Below, one piece after another: positions 39,291-48,071 of a stretch of 64,000 nucleotides of DNA. This DNA comes from Trichlorobacter thiogenes (lineage in GTDB: Bacteria > Desulfobacterota > Desulfuromonadia > Geobacterales > Pseudopelobacteraceae). Position numbers and translations under genes: made by a program. The number at the start of each line of letters is the position of its first letter. The stretch's first letter is position 1. The stretch is taken from assembly GCF_900167465.1 (NCBI RefSeq), contig NZ_FUWR01000008.1:1-64000 (forward strand). Direction: 5' to 3'. The notes under the pieces are model-generated. The model had not been told where the DNA came from, did no database searches, and saw nothing but the letters and a program-made list of their open reading frames with translations.

Positions 39291-39317
39291 AAGGAGGCCT
39301 AACGGCCTCCTTTTTTT
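39291..39317 (+). terminator. Rho-independent terminator after the pilin gene
   Basis: A 9-bp perfect stem AAGGAGGCC / GGCCTCCTT with loop TAAC, then TTTTT. It should separate the pilin transcript from the two downstream prepilin genes or reduce their expression. Confidence 0.9.
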
Positions 39318-39344
39318 ATTTATGCAATATGCTATAGTGAAAAC

Positions 39345-40337
39345 ATGAAAAATATTCGTCTCAATAGCCGCGGTTTCTCTCTGGTTGAAATGGCTCTTGT
39401 ACTGGTTGTCGTTGGTATTGTGATCGGCATCGGCGCTGGCATGATCGGCCCGCTAACCACCATGAGCAAGGTCAGGGAAAGCCGCGAAATTATTGAAAGC
39501 AGTATAGTTTCTGTAAGCGGTTGGTCAGCAAGTAACAATCGCCTGCCGACATTTACCCCAACCCTGCCTGATACCGCCAGGTTTGATCAAATTGTCAAAA
39601 GCCCTATTGACTCATGGGGGCGCCCATTAATTTACCTTTTTGACGCTAATCTTGCACCTTCAGGAGCTAATTTACCAACCAAAGACACTATCTGCGGAAG
39701 AAAAACAACCGCAATTTCTATTACGGACAACACTGCTATCCCGGCTGTAACCATAACTAATGTTGCTTTTGCCATAACAAGCCAAGGAGAAGACGCACTA
39801 ACCCAGACCACTTTAAACGGCACTTTAAACGGGGCAGTTATAAACGGTGTAATCACAGGTTCTGGCACAGCTACCGGCACGATTACACTGGACCCTACAG
39901 TAAGCGACATTGCCCGCTGGGTAACACTGGATGAACTGCGCAGCAAGATCGGTTGTCAGGGGGCACAGCTAAAGATTTTAAACAATGAGTTGCCAGCCGG
40001 ATCAGCTACTACTGCGGCATACGCTGTTACCATGACTGCTGACGGAGGCATACCCTACCCTTCCCCCAACCTGTATCGTTGGTGTATTCAGACAACAACA
40101 GGACTAACTCCCAATGCTAATATGACGTTCGCTCCTGCAGTTTTTAGTGCAAACTGTGCGGCACTGGCTGAAGGCTCATGGGGGCAGGCCGGACAGCTTG
40201 CCATTTCATGGCCTCTTGGAACGGCTCCACCCTCAGCGGCCTATTCATTCACCATCTTTGTCCGCGACAACAATGACGCAGCAGCCACCAACGACAACAT
40301 CGCCTCAAAAGCGTTTGTGCTCACCGTAAACCCCTGA
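39345..40337 (+). CDS. Large minor prepilin with DSWGRP-type module
   Basis: A 330-residue prepilin-like protein. The leader ends at Gly10 in RGFSLVEMALVLVVVG, with Glu5 intact. After the N-helix comes a module (about 50-120; NNRLP, DSWGRPLIYLF, ICGRKTT) shared with the next gene, then a second shared segment (LDELRSKIGCQGAQLKILNNELP). The C-terminal Ig-like part is about 225-330. It is much larger than a typical minor pilin. Its TGA overlaps the next ATG by one base. It may sit at the pilus tip or be a structural minor pilin; inferred. Confidence 0.8.
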   Translation: MKNIRLNSRGFSLVEMALVLVVVGIVIGIGAGMIGPLTTMSKVRESREIIESSIVSVSGWSASNNRLPTFTPTLPDTARFDQIVKSPIDSWGRPLIYLFDANLAPSGANLPTKDTICGRKTTAISITDNTAIPAVTITNVAFAITSQGEDALTQTTLNGTLNGAVINGVITGSGTATGTITLDPTVSDIARWVTLDELRSKIGCQGAQLKILNNELPAGSATTAAYAVTMTADGGIPYPSPNLYRWCIQTTTGLTPNANMTFAPAVFSANCAALAEGSWGQAGQLAISWPLGTAPPSAAYSFTIFVRDNNDAAATNDNIASKAFVLTVNP

Positions 40338-41929
40338 TGGGATTTATCCACAAAACATACGGCTTTACCATGCTGCCGCTAATCCTGTTCATGTTTGTAA
40401 TTGTAGGGTTATTAAGCGCAGGCTACATGATGCTGGGACCAAAGGTGCAGCTGGGCAAGACAGTTGAGACAAAGGCAGGGCTTGAAAAGGCTGCTGATGC
40501 AATTATCAGTTGGTCGGTGGCTAACGGACGCTTACCGGATACTGTTTTACCAGCAACAAACCCAACGTATTTCTTAAATATCATTCCGTCTCAGACTGAT
40601 TCCTGGGGAAGACCTTTTGTCTATCTATACGAAAACACCTTGGCGAATCAGGCATCCGGCGGCATTTGTGGAAGAACCACAACATCCTATCCCGCAGGCT
40701 GTACTGATGAAACAACGTGTAACGCCTTCATACTCATAAGTGGCGGTGAAGATCAGACCGTCAACTCCGTACCTGCTACTTCGCAATCGTTTCCTGCAAC
40801 TATTACACTTGACAACAGAGATCTAACGAGAACAGTCACCCTTGCAGAGCTAAAAAACCGTGCCGGATGCTACGGCAGCACCCAGGGACGGCTAAAAATC
40901 CTGAACAATGAACTGCCCAAGGGCTGCAGTGGAACAGCTTACTCCGCAACCATTTTTGCTGGCGGCGGTGTGCCCCCTTATCCGACCTATACCATCACCG
41001 GTCTGGCTGGTACTGGACTTTCTGCCTTAGGTGCCAACATTTCTGGTTCGCCTTTGACCACAGGCAGCTTCCCTGTTTCCGTGCAGGTTACCGATAGCCA
41101 TACACCGACAGCTACTACGGTTCAAAAAAATCTAACTTTGACTGTCAACTCATGTGGTGCATCACTACCCACGCCCACCGCTGCCTGGAATTTCAATGAA
41201 GGTGCCGGGAACACCATCGGTTCCGGCTCTACCCTGGGCACCATCACCGGCACGGCAAACTGGGTAGCGCGAGGTGGCGGCTATGCCCTGCTTCTTAACG
41301 GCACCACCAACTATATCTATTTCAATGATATCAATTATTTCAACATTGGCACCGGAAACGTTACACTCTCTGCCTGGGTTAACTTCAGTGGCACGCCAGC
41401 GCAACACTGGTGTGATTCTGCTACAGGAACAGATATGGCCATTGGTGCCATTGCAGGTAAGGGATTCCTCTATCCGGCAATCGGCTACGGTATGTATGTA
41501 ACCCAAACCCGCCCATGCCCTTCATGCACCTCATGTAGCGGAGCCTGGAGCAATTACAAGGTGGCGTTCCAACTGCGTAACCCAGCCAACAGCGACATCC
41601 ATAGTGTCTACTCGGACTCCGTAATTGCCGGCGGCAGCTGGGCTCATGTCGTAGCGGTTCTTGACAGAAACGCATCTCCAGCAACAGACCAAATCAAACT
41701 GTATATCAACAACGTCAAGCAAACCGATGCATCAAACGACTACCAGTATACCAGCCCAACGGCACTCAACTTCGACAACACCTTTAAATTTACAATTGGT
41801 GCTCGACATGATGGTGGTTCAGGCTATGGATTCCCTTACTGGGGCTACATTGATGATGTCCAGTTGTACAAGGCTGCCTTGACTGATGCACAGATCAGCG
41901 CCCTCTACACCACCGGGCTTAATCCCTGA
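40337..41929 (+). CDS. LamG-bearing prepilin-like protein lacking Glu5 (putative tip adhesin)
   Basis: A 530-residue protein with a type IV prepilin-like N-terminus (MGFIHKTYGFTMLPLILFMF) and a probable cleavage after Gly9. Position 5 of the mature protein is Pro, not Glu. That recalls GspK-type pseudopilins, which lack Glu5 and occupy the tip. Residues 40-190 repeat the NGRLP, DSWGRPFVYLY, ICGRTTT and ILNNELPKG module of the upstream prepilin. An Ig-like domain follows (about 200-275). The C-terminal LamG/ConA-like domain spans about 280-530 (TAAWNFNEGAGN; ALLLNGTTNYIYF; GYIDDVQLYKAALTDAQISALY), with a CxxCxxC near 395. The LamG ending is like that of the surface proteins at the left of the window. 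Confidence 0.82.
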   Translation: MGFIHKTYGFTMLPLILFMFVIVGLLSAGYMMLGPKVQLGKTVETKAGLEKAADAIISWSVANGRLPDTVLPATNPTYFLNIIPSQTDSWGRPFVYLYENTLANQASGGICGRTTTSYPAGCTDETTCNAFILISGGEDQTVNSVPATSQSFPATITLDNRDLTRTVTLAELKNRAGCYGSTQGRLKILNNELPKGCSGTAYSATIFAGGGVPPYPTYTITGLAGTGLSALGANISGSPLTTGSFPVSVQVTDSHTPTATTVQKNLTLTVNSCGASLPTPTAAWNFNEGAGNTIGSGSTLGTITGTANWVARGGGYALLLNGTTNYIYFNDINYFNIGTGNVTLSAWVNFSGTPAQHWCDSATGTDMAIGAIAGKGFLYPAIGYGMYVTQTRPCPSCTSCSGAWSNYKVAFQLRNPANSDIHSVYSDSVIAGGSWAHVVAVLDRNASPATDQIKLYINNVKQTDASNDYQYTSPTALNFDNTFKFTIGARHDGGSGYGFPYWGYIDDVQLYKAALTDAQISALYTTGLNP

Positions 41930-41982
41930 AATAGTACCACCGAACGAGGCTAGACTTTTCACGAAGACAAAAAGGGTTAACC

Positions 41983-42945
41983 ATGACAGATACCGCCGTT
42001 ATTCTGCTTCAGATGGGTGGACCGGATTCTCTGGAAGCGGTCAAGCCGTTCCTGCTAAATCTGTTTTCTGATCGAGAAATCATCAAGATCGGTCCGGCCT
42101 TGCTGCAGCCGTTCATCGCCCGGATGATCGTCAGACGACGCGCCCCGGTGGTGGCGGAGAAGTACCGCGAGATCGGCGGTAAATCGCCAATTAAAGAACT
42201 GACCCAGGCCCAGGCAGATACCCTTGCTACCGAACTGGGTATGCCCTGTTTTGTCGGTATGCGCTACTGGCATCCATTTACCAGAGAAACCTTGCTCCGG
42301 CTACGGCATAGCGGCATTAAAAAGCTGGTGGCGCTGTCACTCTACCCCCACTATTCCCGCGCCACCAGCGGCTCAAGCTTTAACGACCTGACCCGCTGCC
42401 TTGCTGATCTGGATAGCGACTTTGAGCTTATCCGGATTCCCCATTTTTACGATCATCCACTCTACATTGACGCCCTGACTGAAAAAATTGAAGCCGGGCT
42501 GGCCAGCTTCCCTGACCGTGATACCGTACAGCTGTTATTTTCAGCTCACTCTCTACCGCAATCATTTATTGACGAAGGCGATCCCTACCTTGAGCATATC
42601 CAGACCACGGTCCGGCTGGTGATGGAACGTTTTGAGGGGGTGCAGCACCAGCTGGCCTTTCAATCACGGGCCGGGCCGGTGAAATGGCTGGAGCCCTCCA
42701 CCGATGACAAGCTGAAGGAGCTGGCAGCAAACGGCTGCAAAAACCTGCTGATGGTACCGCTTTCCTTTGTGTCGGATCATATTGAAACCCTGCACGAAAT
42801 TGATATTGAATACGCTGAAGAAGCCCATAAAATGGGTATCAGCGACTTCCGCCGCATAGAATCACTCAACAGTTCCCCGACCTTTATCCGCTGTCTGGCA
42901 GAGTTGGTACGAACAGCCCTGCAACAAAATTTGAAATCTTCATAA
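41983..42945 (+). CDS. hemH: Ferrochelatase
   Basis: A 320-residue enzyme that inserts Fe2+ into protoporphyrin IX (or coproporphyrin III) in haem synthesis. Signatures: [18 protein letters not shown] at the N-terminus, [14 protein letters not shown], metal-site His in [17 protein letters not shown], and [16 protein letters not shown] with the catalytic Glu. The length is typical. It is monocistronic, following the pilus genes by 53 bases. High haem demand fits a cytochrome-rich host. Confidence 0.95.
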   Translation: MTDTAVILLQMGGPDSLEAVKPFLLNLFSDREIIKIGPALLQPFIARMIVRRRAPVVAEKYREIGGKSPIKELTQAQADTLATELGMPCFVGMRYWHPFTRETLLRLRHSGIKKLVALSLYPHYSRATSGSSFNDLTRCLADLDSDFELIRIPHFYDHPLYIDALTEKIEAGLASFPDRDTVQLLFSAHSLPQSFIDEGDPYLEHIQTTVRLVMERFEGVQHQLAFQSRAGPVKWLEPSTDDKLKELAANGCKNLLMVPLSFVSDHIETLHEIDIEYAEEAHKMGISDFRRIESLNSSPTFIRCLAELVRTALQQNLKSS

Positions 42946-43049
42946 TTGTTCATAATCCCTTCACAGGTTCTTCCATCTCCCTTGCTATGGTAGCACCATC
43001 AAAACAAGGTTGATTACCAACCACTACCAAGACACGGAGGAACAGAATC

Positions 43050-43484
43050 ATGAAAAAATCTTTTTTAGCACTCACCGCAGCAGCAGCCCTTGCCATCGCC
43101 GGTTCAGCCATCGCCATGCCCGGTATGGGCGCAGGTCAGGGCATGGGACCTGGCATGAGGGGCCAAATGGCTCAACCAGGCACCATGACACCGGAAATGA
43201 AAAAGTTCATTGCCGACACCATGCCGATCCGTGAAGAAATGCATGCCAAGCATATGCAACTGCAGAAGGAGATGATCAAGGATGCGCCTGATCAGACAGC
43301 CATCAAGAAGCTGCAGGGTGAGATGGTTGAACTGCGCAAAAAGATGATGGATGCCCGCGCCAAGGCAGGGCTCCCCATGGGCAAGATGGGTAAGCGCGGC
43401 CATAAAGGGATGCGCGGCGGCGGCATGGGCATGATGCAGATGGATTGCCCGATGATGCCAACTCCTCCAGCACCGGCCAAGTAA
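43050..43484 (+). CDS. Spy/CpxP/ZraP-like periplasmic protein, Met- and His-rich
   Basis: A 144-residue exported protein. The signal peptide is 1-22 (MKKSFLALTAAAALAIAGSAIA). The mature part is a Met/Gly-rich N-region (PGMGAGQGMGPGMRG), a helical hairpin with the LTxEM-like TPEMKKFI and a charged KLQGEMVELRKKM helix, then a Met/His/Lys-rich C-tail. This is the layout of LTXXQ-type Spy/CpxP/ZraP periplasmic chaperone or metal-sensing proteins. GGAGG precedes the ATG. It lies upstream of a PepSY-like gene and an OmpR-type two-component system, suggesting an envelope or metal-stress module, with this protein as a possible repressor of the kinase. Confidence 0.75.
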   Translation: MKKSFLALTAAAALAIAGSAIAMPGMGAGQGMGPGMRGQMAQPGTMTPEMKKFIADTMPIREEMHAKHMQLQKEMIKDAPDQTAIKKLQGEMVELRKKMMDARAKAGLPMGKMGKRGHKGMRGGGMGMMQMDCPMMPTPPAPAK

Positions 43485-43507
43485 CAAGGTCGAAATAGAT
43501 TAAGACC

Positions 43508-43629
43508 ATAACGCAGAGAGGCATGAGGTGCAGAGTCACAGAGAATCAGCTTACAGGCCATATTTTGAATTTCCCCTGGTTTTCTTATCTTTCTCTATAT
43601 CTCTGCTTCTCTGCACCTTTGCGTTGAGA
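43508..43629. repeat. Palindromic element A, copy 3
   Basis: The left arm ATAACGCAGAGAGGCATGAG, then TGCAGAGTCACAGAG, aligns with the copies at 27.5 and 57.1 kb. The right arm ends CTCTGCACCTTTGCGTTGA with a degenerate terminal repeat. It fills the gap between the Spy-like and PepSY-like genes. Confidence 0.7.
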
Positions 43630-43646
43630 TTTTGTAGGGGTTCCTG

Positions 43647-44024
43647 ATGAAGTATTTTTTATCCACATATTTCCTACTATCCCTTCTGCTCCTCACCGCC
43701 CTACCGGCAGCAGCAGAAGAACCTGAGCCAGGTCAAGGCCGGGGCTGGCGCGGTGGACGCACGCCTGGCGAGATGGGACCGCCTCCCTTTGGTGATTACT
43801 GCCCCCGCCGTCATGCCGACCACTACGGAGCACGCCAACCGTTACAGACGCCGGACGAGGCAAGGCATCGGCTGCGGCTCTTTTTTAACGTTCCCCCTGC
43901 TCAAATAACCCTGCGCAAAGAGGTTCGGATGGGGTATATTGCTGATATCACCAATGCCGATGGATCACTGTTTGACCGGGTAATTATCGACAAACGGTCT
44001 GGCAGAATACGTTCTATCCGCTAA
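43647..44024 (+). CDS. Exported small protein with PepSY-like C-terminus
   Basis: A 125-residue exported protein. The signal peptide is about 1-24 (ends PAAAEE). A Gly/Arg/Pro-rich linker follows, then a C-terminal region (about 70-125) with a strand pattern like PepSY domains (ITLRKEVRMGYIADITNADG, then VIIDKRSGRI). PepSY proteins often sit beside two-component systems and modulate periplasmic proteins. Eleven bases separate it from the response regulator gene, so it is probably in the same operon. Family assignment is tentative. Confidence 0.65.
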   Translation: MKYFLSTYFLLSLLLLTALPAAAEEPEPGQGRGWRGGRTPGEMGPPPFGDYCPRRHADHYGARQPLQTPDEARHRLRLFFNVPPAQITLRKEVRMGYIADITNADGSLFDRVIIDKRSGRIRSIR

Positions 44025-44034
44025 TGGGACAGCC

Positions 44035-44736
44035 ATGCAGCCACCGATTCTGATTGTTGAAGATGACCAGAAGATTGCCCGGATCATCAAGGCCTACCTT
44101 GAAGGGGCTGATTTCCGGGTCATCCATGCCGACACCGCCCGCGCCGCACTAGAAAAGGCTGAGGCTGAACTGCCCCTGGCAGTTATCCTTGATCTGGGCC
44201 TGCCGGACAGAAGCGGTGAAGAGTTGTGCCAGGATCTGAAAGAACTGGGATCATTTCCGGTTATCATGCTGACCGCCAAATCATCTGAAGAAGAGCGGAT
44301 CACCGGCTTTGCCCTGGGGGCAGATGATTATGTAGTCAAACCGGCTTCCCCCCGTGAGCTGGTCTACCGGGTCAAGGCGGTACTGAAGCGCTACGATGGA
44401 GCAGGCTCCGGCGAGCAGGCGCTCAGCTTCAACAACGGCACGCTGATCCTGGACAGCCGCCGCCACACCGTAACCTGCCGCGGCGAACAGCTGAGCATCA
44501 CTCCCACCGAGTTTAAATTACTGCAAACCCTTGCCGCTGTTCCTGGCCGAACCTACAGTCGGGACGAGCTGGTTTCAAAGGCGCTGGGCTACCAGTTTGA
44601 TGGCTACGAACGCAGCATTGACGCCCATATCAAAAACCTGCGTCAGAAGATCGAACTGGACAGCCGCAAACCTGAGTTCATCAAGACCGTCTATGGCATC
44701 GGCTACCTGTTTTGTGGTGAGCGGGATGCGGTTTAG
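44035..44736 (+). CDS. OmpR-family response regulator
   Basis: A 233-residue transcription factor. The receiver (1-120) has the acidic pair in VEDDQ, phospho-Asp in ILDLGLPD, Thr in MLTAK and Lys in VVKPAS. A winged-helix output domain (about 135-228) has ITPTEFKLL, YSRDEL and RSIDAHIKNLRQKIE. It overlaps the sensor kinase gene by 11 bases. Probable targets include the upstream Spy-like gene, by analogy with CpxR/CpxP and ZraR/ZraP; no binding site was identified. Confidence 0.93.
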   Translation: MQPPILIVEDDQKIARIIKAYLEGADFRVIHADTARAALEKAEAELPLAVILDLGLPDRSGEELCQDLKELGSFPVIMLTAKSSEEERITGFALGADDYVVKPASPRELVYRVKAVLKRYDGAGSGEQALSFNNGTLILDSRRHTVTCRGEQLSITPTEFKLLQTLAAVPGRTYSRDELVSKALGYQFDGYERSIDAHIKNLRQKIELDSRKPEFIKTVYGIGYLFCGERDAV

Positions 44737-46093
44737 CCTGCAGCGCAAACTGCTGGTGCTGCTTGGGCTAGTGATTCTGATCGCCCTCTCCTCCTCTGTC
44801 CTGCTCAGAAATTTTGTGATCCGCGACTTCAAGGCCTTTGGCGAAGGCCGGATGCTTGATCGCCTCTATCAGGTACAGGCCGTGCTTGAAGGACGCTACC
44901 AGCAGGCAGGCGGCTGGAAACGGGAGCAGGTTGCCAATGATCTGGTCTGGGCCTGGCTTTCCGGCATTGAACTGCGGCTCTACAATGCAGACAGCCAGCT
45001 GGTGCTGGACACCAGACAGGCCCTGGCAAGCCTGCCCCCGGTGATGCAGCAGCGGATTGCCGCTTCAACCAACAGACGCCCGCTACCGCCGGACTCCACA
45101 GAATTCCAAAGCTACCCGCTCTTTCTGAAAGGTGAAGAAATAGGTCACCTTGATCTGCAGCTCCCCAGACCGGTTCACGAATCCTTCTTTATCCGCTCCT
45201 CAAATTTGTTCCTGATCTATTCGCTGCTGGGACTTGGCTTAACCGCTGTCATACTCAGCTTTCTGGCAGCCCGACGTATTTCACGTCCCCTGCAGGAGCT
45301 AACCGCTGCCGCAGAAGGGCTGGCCAGTGGTGATCCTGCCCAGAGGGTACTGACGGAAAGCAGTGATGAAATCGGCCGTCTGGCAACCACCTTCAACCGG
45401 ATGGCTGACCGCCTGGAGGCACAGGAGCAGCTGCGTAAACAGCTGGTATCAAATGCTGCCCATGAGCTGCGTACGCCGTTGATGATCATTCGAGGTGAAC
45501 TGGAAGGGATGATGGACGGCCTGCTGCCTGTCACCCCTGAGGCGTTGCAGTCGCTGCATGATGAGGCCAGCCGCCTGACAACCATCCTTGACGGTGTTGA
45601 TGAACTGACCAGGGCACAAACAGCCGCACTGCAGCTTCATCAGAAGGAAATCGCGCTGCTGCCGTTTCTGCAAGGGATTGTTTCCCGCTTCAGTCACACA
45701 GCCGAGGAACAACAGGTCACAATCAGCGTTATTGGTGATCAACACAGCACCGCCTGGATCGACCCGGACCGTTTTACCCAGATCATGGTCAACCTGATTG
45801 CCAATGCGCTAAAGGCAATGCCCAACGGCGGCAGACTGGAAATTCACCTTTCAGCAACAGCGCAAGCACGCTATATTGAGGTCATCGACACCGGACCAGG
45901 TATCCCGGCTGATCTGCTGCCCCATGTTTTTGAGCGGTTTGCCAAGGGCAAAACAGGTGGCCTGGGATTGGGACTGGCCATTGTCAAAGAGCTGCTTACT
46001 GCCCATGGTGGCAGCATTTTCGTCGCTCGTTCATCTGACAAAGGCACCTGCTTCCGTATCGAACTGCCTGATAAAAATGGAGGATCAGCATGA
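44726..46093 (+). CDS. HAMP sensor histidine kinase
   Basis: A 455-residue membrane kinase. The frame is open further upstream within the regulator gene, but I chose the ATG at 44726 because the first membrane helix (about 9-27) starts there. The periplasmic sensor is about 30-160, with a second helix about 165-187. HAMP is about 188-240 (RRISRPLQELTAAAEGLASGD). The DHp domain has AAHELRTPL, and HATPase motifs are NLIANALKAMPNGG, DTGPGIP and GLGLGLAIV. It is cognate to the overlapping OmpR-type regulator. Its stop overlaps the LUD-protein start (ATGA). Confidence 0.92.
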   Translation: MRFSLQRKLLVLLGLVILIALSSSVLLRNFVIRDFKAFGEGRMLDRLYQVQAVLEGRYQQAGGWKREQVANDLVWAWLSGIELRLYNADSQLVLDTRQALASLPPVMQQRIAASTNRRPLPPDSTEFQSYPLFLKGEEIGHLDLQLPRPVHESFFIRSSNLFLIYSLLGLGLTAVILSFLAARRISRPLQELTAAAEGLASGDPAQRVLTESSDEIGRLATTFNRMADRLEAQEQLRKQLVSNAAHELRTPLMIIRGELEGMMDGLLPVTPEALQSLHDEASRLTTILDGVDELTRAQTAALQLHQKEIALLPFLQGIVSRFSHTAEEQQVTISVIGDQHSTAWIDPDRFTQIMVNLIANALKAMPNGGRLEIHLSATAQARYIEVIDTGPGIPADLLPHVFERFAKGKTGGLGLGLAIVKELLTAHGGSIFVARSSDKGTCFRIELPDKNGGSA

Positions 46094-46743
46094 GCATGAC
46101 CGACGAACTGGTTGGATGGAGCTGGGAACAAAAATGTCAGAAGGCTGTGGAGGCGCTGGGGACTAACAGTTTTACCGCCGTCTACTGCCAGACCCCTGAC
46201 GATGCCCGTCAGTATATTCTGGAAGCAGCAGCAGATGCAGCAACTATAGGCTTTGGCGGCTCCATGACCATTGCAGACCTGGGAGTACAACAGGAGCTGG
46301 CCACCCAAGGCAAAGAGATCCTGAACCACAGCATTAGCGGACTGTCTCGAGATCAGAAAATGGAGATCATGCGCCGTCAGTTGACCTGCGACCTGTTTCT
46401 CTCCGGCAGCAACGCCTTGACCACGCGGGGCGAGCTGATCAACATCGATGCAACCGGCAACCGGGTGGCAGCCATGTTCTTTGGCCCCAAAATGGTGATT
46501 GTGGTGGTGGGACGTAACAAGCTGGTGGACGGCACACCGCAGGAGGCGATCCAGCGGGTGAAACAGTGGGCAACGCCCCCCAATGCCAAGCGCCTCAACT
46601 TCAACACCCCCTGTGCCAAGACCGGTTTTTGTAGCAACTGCAACTCGCCTGACCGGCTCTGCCGGGTTACCACCATCATTGATCGCAAGCCACGCTTTAC
46701 TGATCTGCGGGTGGTGGTGGTCAATGCAGAGCTGGGGTTCTAA
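46090..46743 (+). CDS. LUD-domain protein (LutC/YkgG-like)
   Basis: A 217-residue cytoplasmic LUD (DUF162) protein. It has the nucleotide-binding-like fold markers IGFGGSMTIADLG and LSGSNALTTRGELINIDATGNRVAAMFFGP and a C-terminal cysteine cluster (NTPCAKTGFCSNCNSPDRLC). LUD proteins include LutB/LutC of lactate oxidation, but the stand-alone CxxC-type forms have no defined reaction. GGAGG lies before the ATG, which overlaps the kinase stop. Linkage to an envelope-stress two-component system is odd for a lactate enzyme. Confidence 0.85.
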   Translation: MSMTDELVGWSWEQKCQKAVEALGTNSFTAVYCQTPDDARQYILEAAADAATIGFGGSMTIADLGVQQELATQGKEILNHSISGLSRDQKMEIMRRQLTCDLFLSGSNALTTRGELINIDATGNRVAAMFFGPKMVIVVVGRNKLVDGTPQEAIQRVKQWATPPNAKRLNFNTPCAKTGFCSNCNSPDRLCRVTTIIDRKPRFTDLRVVVVNAELGF

Positions 46744-47479
46744 ACAGCTGGTCGGCGTGCTGCAGACATTGGGCAGGGCATTGCAGGATCTGCTGCTGCC
46801 GCCCCGCTGCCCTATCTGTCATGAGCTGGTCGCAGGTGCGGACCAGCTGCATATCTGTGCCGATTGTCTGGCAGCCCTGCCAAGGGTGGCTTCACCGGTC
46901 TGTTCAATCTGCGGTATTCCATTTGATGGCGCAGGTTCCGATCACCCCTGCAGCCGCTGTCTGCAGACGCCACCGCCCTATGCTGCAGCCAGGGCTGCAC
47001 TGCGTTATGAAGGGGCCTGCCGCGATCTGATCCACCGCTTCAAGTACGATTTCAAATCGCACCTGCGACGCCCCCTTGGCCTGCTCACAGCCCACCTGCT
47101 GGCTGATTTTGCAAACCAACAGCAACCTGATCTGCTGGTGCCGGTTCCACTACATGTCAGCCGCCTGCGCCATCGCGGCTTTAATCAGGCCGTATTACTG
47201 GGGGAAGTTCTTTCCCACCAGTGGCAGATTCCTTTGCTGCGACAGGGTCTAAAACGGACCCGCCCCACCACTCCCCAGATTGAACTGACCTTTGAACAGC
47301 GCACCCACAACCTGCATAACGCCTTTAGCGTCACCAACAGCAGCGCCATTCGTGACCGACGGATCATGCTGGTGGATGATGTCTTTACCACCGGCAGCAC
47401 GCTGGCTGCATCTGCCCTGGCACTACGTCAGGCAGGCTGCCATTCTGTATCTGCTGTTACCGTTGCCCACGCCCCTTAG
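46724..47479 (+). CDS. ComF-family phosphoribosyltransferase-like protein
   Basis: A 251-residue ComF-type protein. The N-terminal zinc-binding region has four CxxC pairs (CPIC, CADC, CSIC, CSRC), and a type I phosphoribosyltransferase fold follows with the PRPP loop IMLVDDVFTTGST. ComF proteins act in DNA uptake or related nucleotide steps, but the enzymatic role is undefined. The frame is open upstream inside the LUD gene. I chose the ATG at 46724, which overlaps that gene by 20 bases, because the zinc region begins soon after. No strong ribosome-binding site is seen. Confidence 0.85.
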   Translation: MQSWGSKQLVGVLQTLGRALQDLLLPPRCPICHELVAGADQLHICADCLAALPRVASPVCSICGIPFDGAGSDHPCSRCLQTPPPYAAARAALRYEGACRDLIHRFKYDFKSHLRRPLGLLTAHLLADFANQQQPDLLVPVPLHVSRLRHRGFNQAVLLGEVLSHQWQIPLLRQGLKRTRPTTPQIELTFEQRTHNLHNAFSVTNSSAIRDRRIMLVDDVFTTGSTLAASALALRQAGCHSVSAVTVAHAP

Positions 47480-47530
47480 CACCATCCATGAATACATAGG
47501 TAATCATTGGACAATCCCCGACCAAAGTTC

Positions 47531-47559
47531 TTGACAACGGCACTGCAGTATCATATACC
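47531..47559 (+). promoter_or_regulatory. Promoter of the Rrf2-family regulator, with small dyad
   Basis: Consensus TTGACA (47531-47536), a 17-base spacer and TATACC (47554-47559). A TATAC/GTATA dyad (47554-47558 and 47568-47572, 9 bases apart) overlaps the -10 box and start region. It could be an autoregulatory operator; the promoter is convincing, the operator is a guess. Confidence 0.75.
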
Positions 47560-47594
47560 GATACCCTGTATACAGATTTCAGGAGGAGCATGTT

Positions 47595-48071
47595 ATGCGG
47601 TTGTCAACCAAGAGTCGATATGGTCTGCGGGCGCTGTTTGATATTGCGTACAACAACAATACTGCCCCGGCACAGATTCAGGATATCTCACGCCGTCAGC
47701 AGATTTCCCCACGCTATCTGGAACAGATCTTCCAGAATCTGAAAAAAGCCGGTGTCCTGAAGAGCAAGCGGGGACCTCAGGGTGGCTACACCCTGGCACG
47801 CAAGCCAGATCAGATTACGGTGCTAGAGATCATCCAGGCCACTGAGCAGGATGCCTTGATGGTGGATTGTGGTGGCCAGGGCAAAAAGACCCGCCGCCGC
47901 AAGAACGAGTGCCCCTTTGAAGGCAACTGCGTGACCCAGACCGTCTGGAAGGATGCCAATGACCTGTTGGCTGAACTGTTTGGCAAGATGACCCTGGAAA
48001 CCCTCTGCCAGCGTGGCCAGGAGATGGGTGTGGAAAAGGATCAGGACGCCAAGATGATGTACTATATCTAA
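47595..48071 (+). CDS. Rrf2-family transcriptional regulator (IscR-like)
   Basis: A 158-residue winged-helix regulator. It has the N-terminal MRLSTKSRYGLRALFDIAY, the recognition segment ISPRYLEQIFQNLKKAG and the wing KRGPQGGYTLA. Three cysteines (DCGG about 92, ECPFEG about 111 and NC about 117) are placed like the Fe-S ligands of IscR. A 2Fe-2S cluster, and hence iron-sulfur or redox sensing, is likely. AGGAGG precedes the ATG. No isc/suf genes follow; the next gene is convergent. IscR or cysteine-type control cannot be told apart here. Confidence 0.88.
   Translation: MRLSTKSRYGLRALFDIAYNNNTAPAQIQDISRRQQISPRYLEQIFQNLKKAGVLKSKRGPQGGYTLARKPDQITVLEIIQATEQDALMVDCGGQGKKTRRRKNECPFEGNCVTQTVWKDANDLLAELFGKMTLETLCQRGQEMGVEKDQDAKMMYYI

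Noticed and set aside
44531..44725. Upstream extension of the HAMP kinase
   Set aside because: It would read the regulator gene in another frame; the membrane helix starts at 44726.
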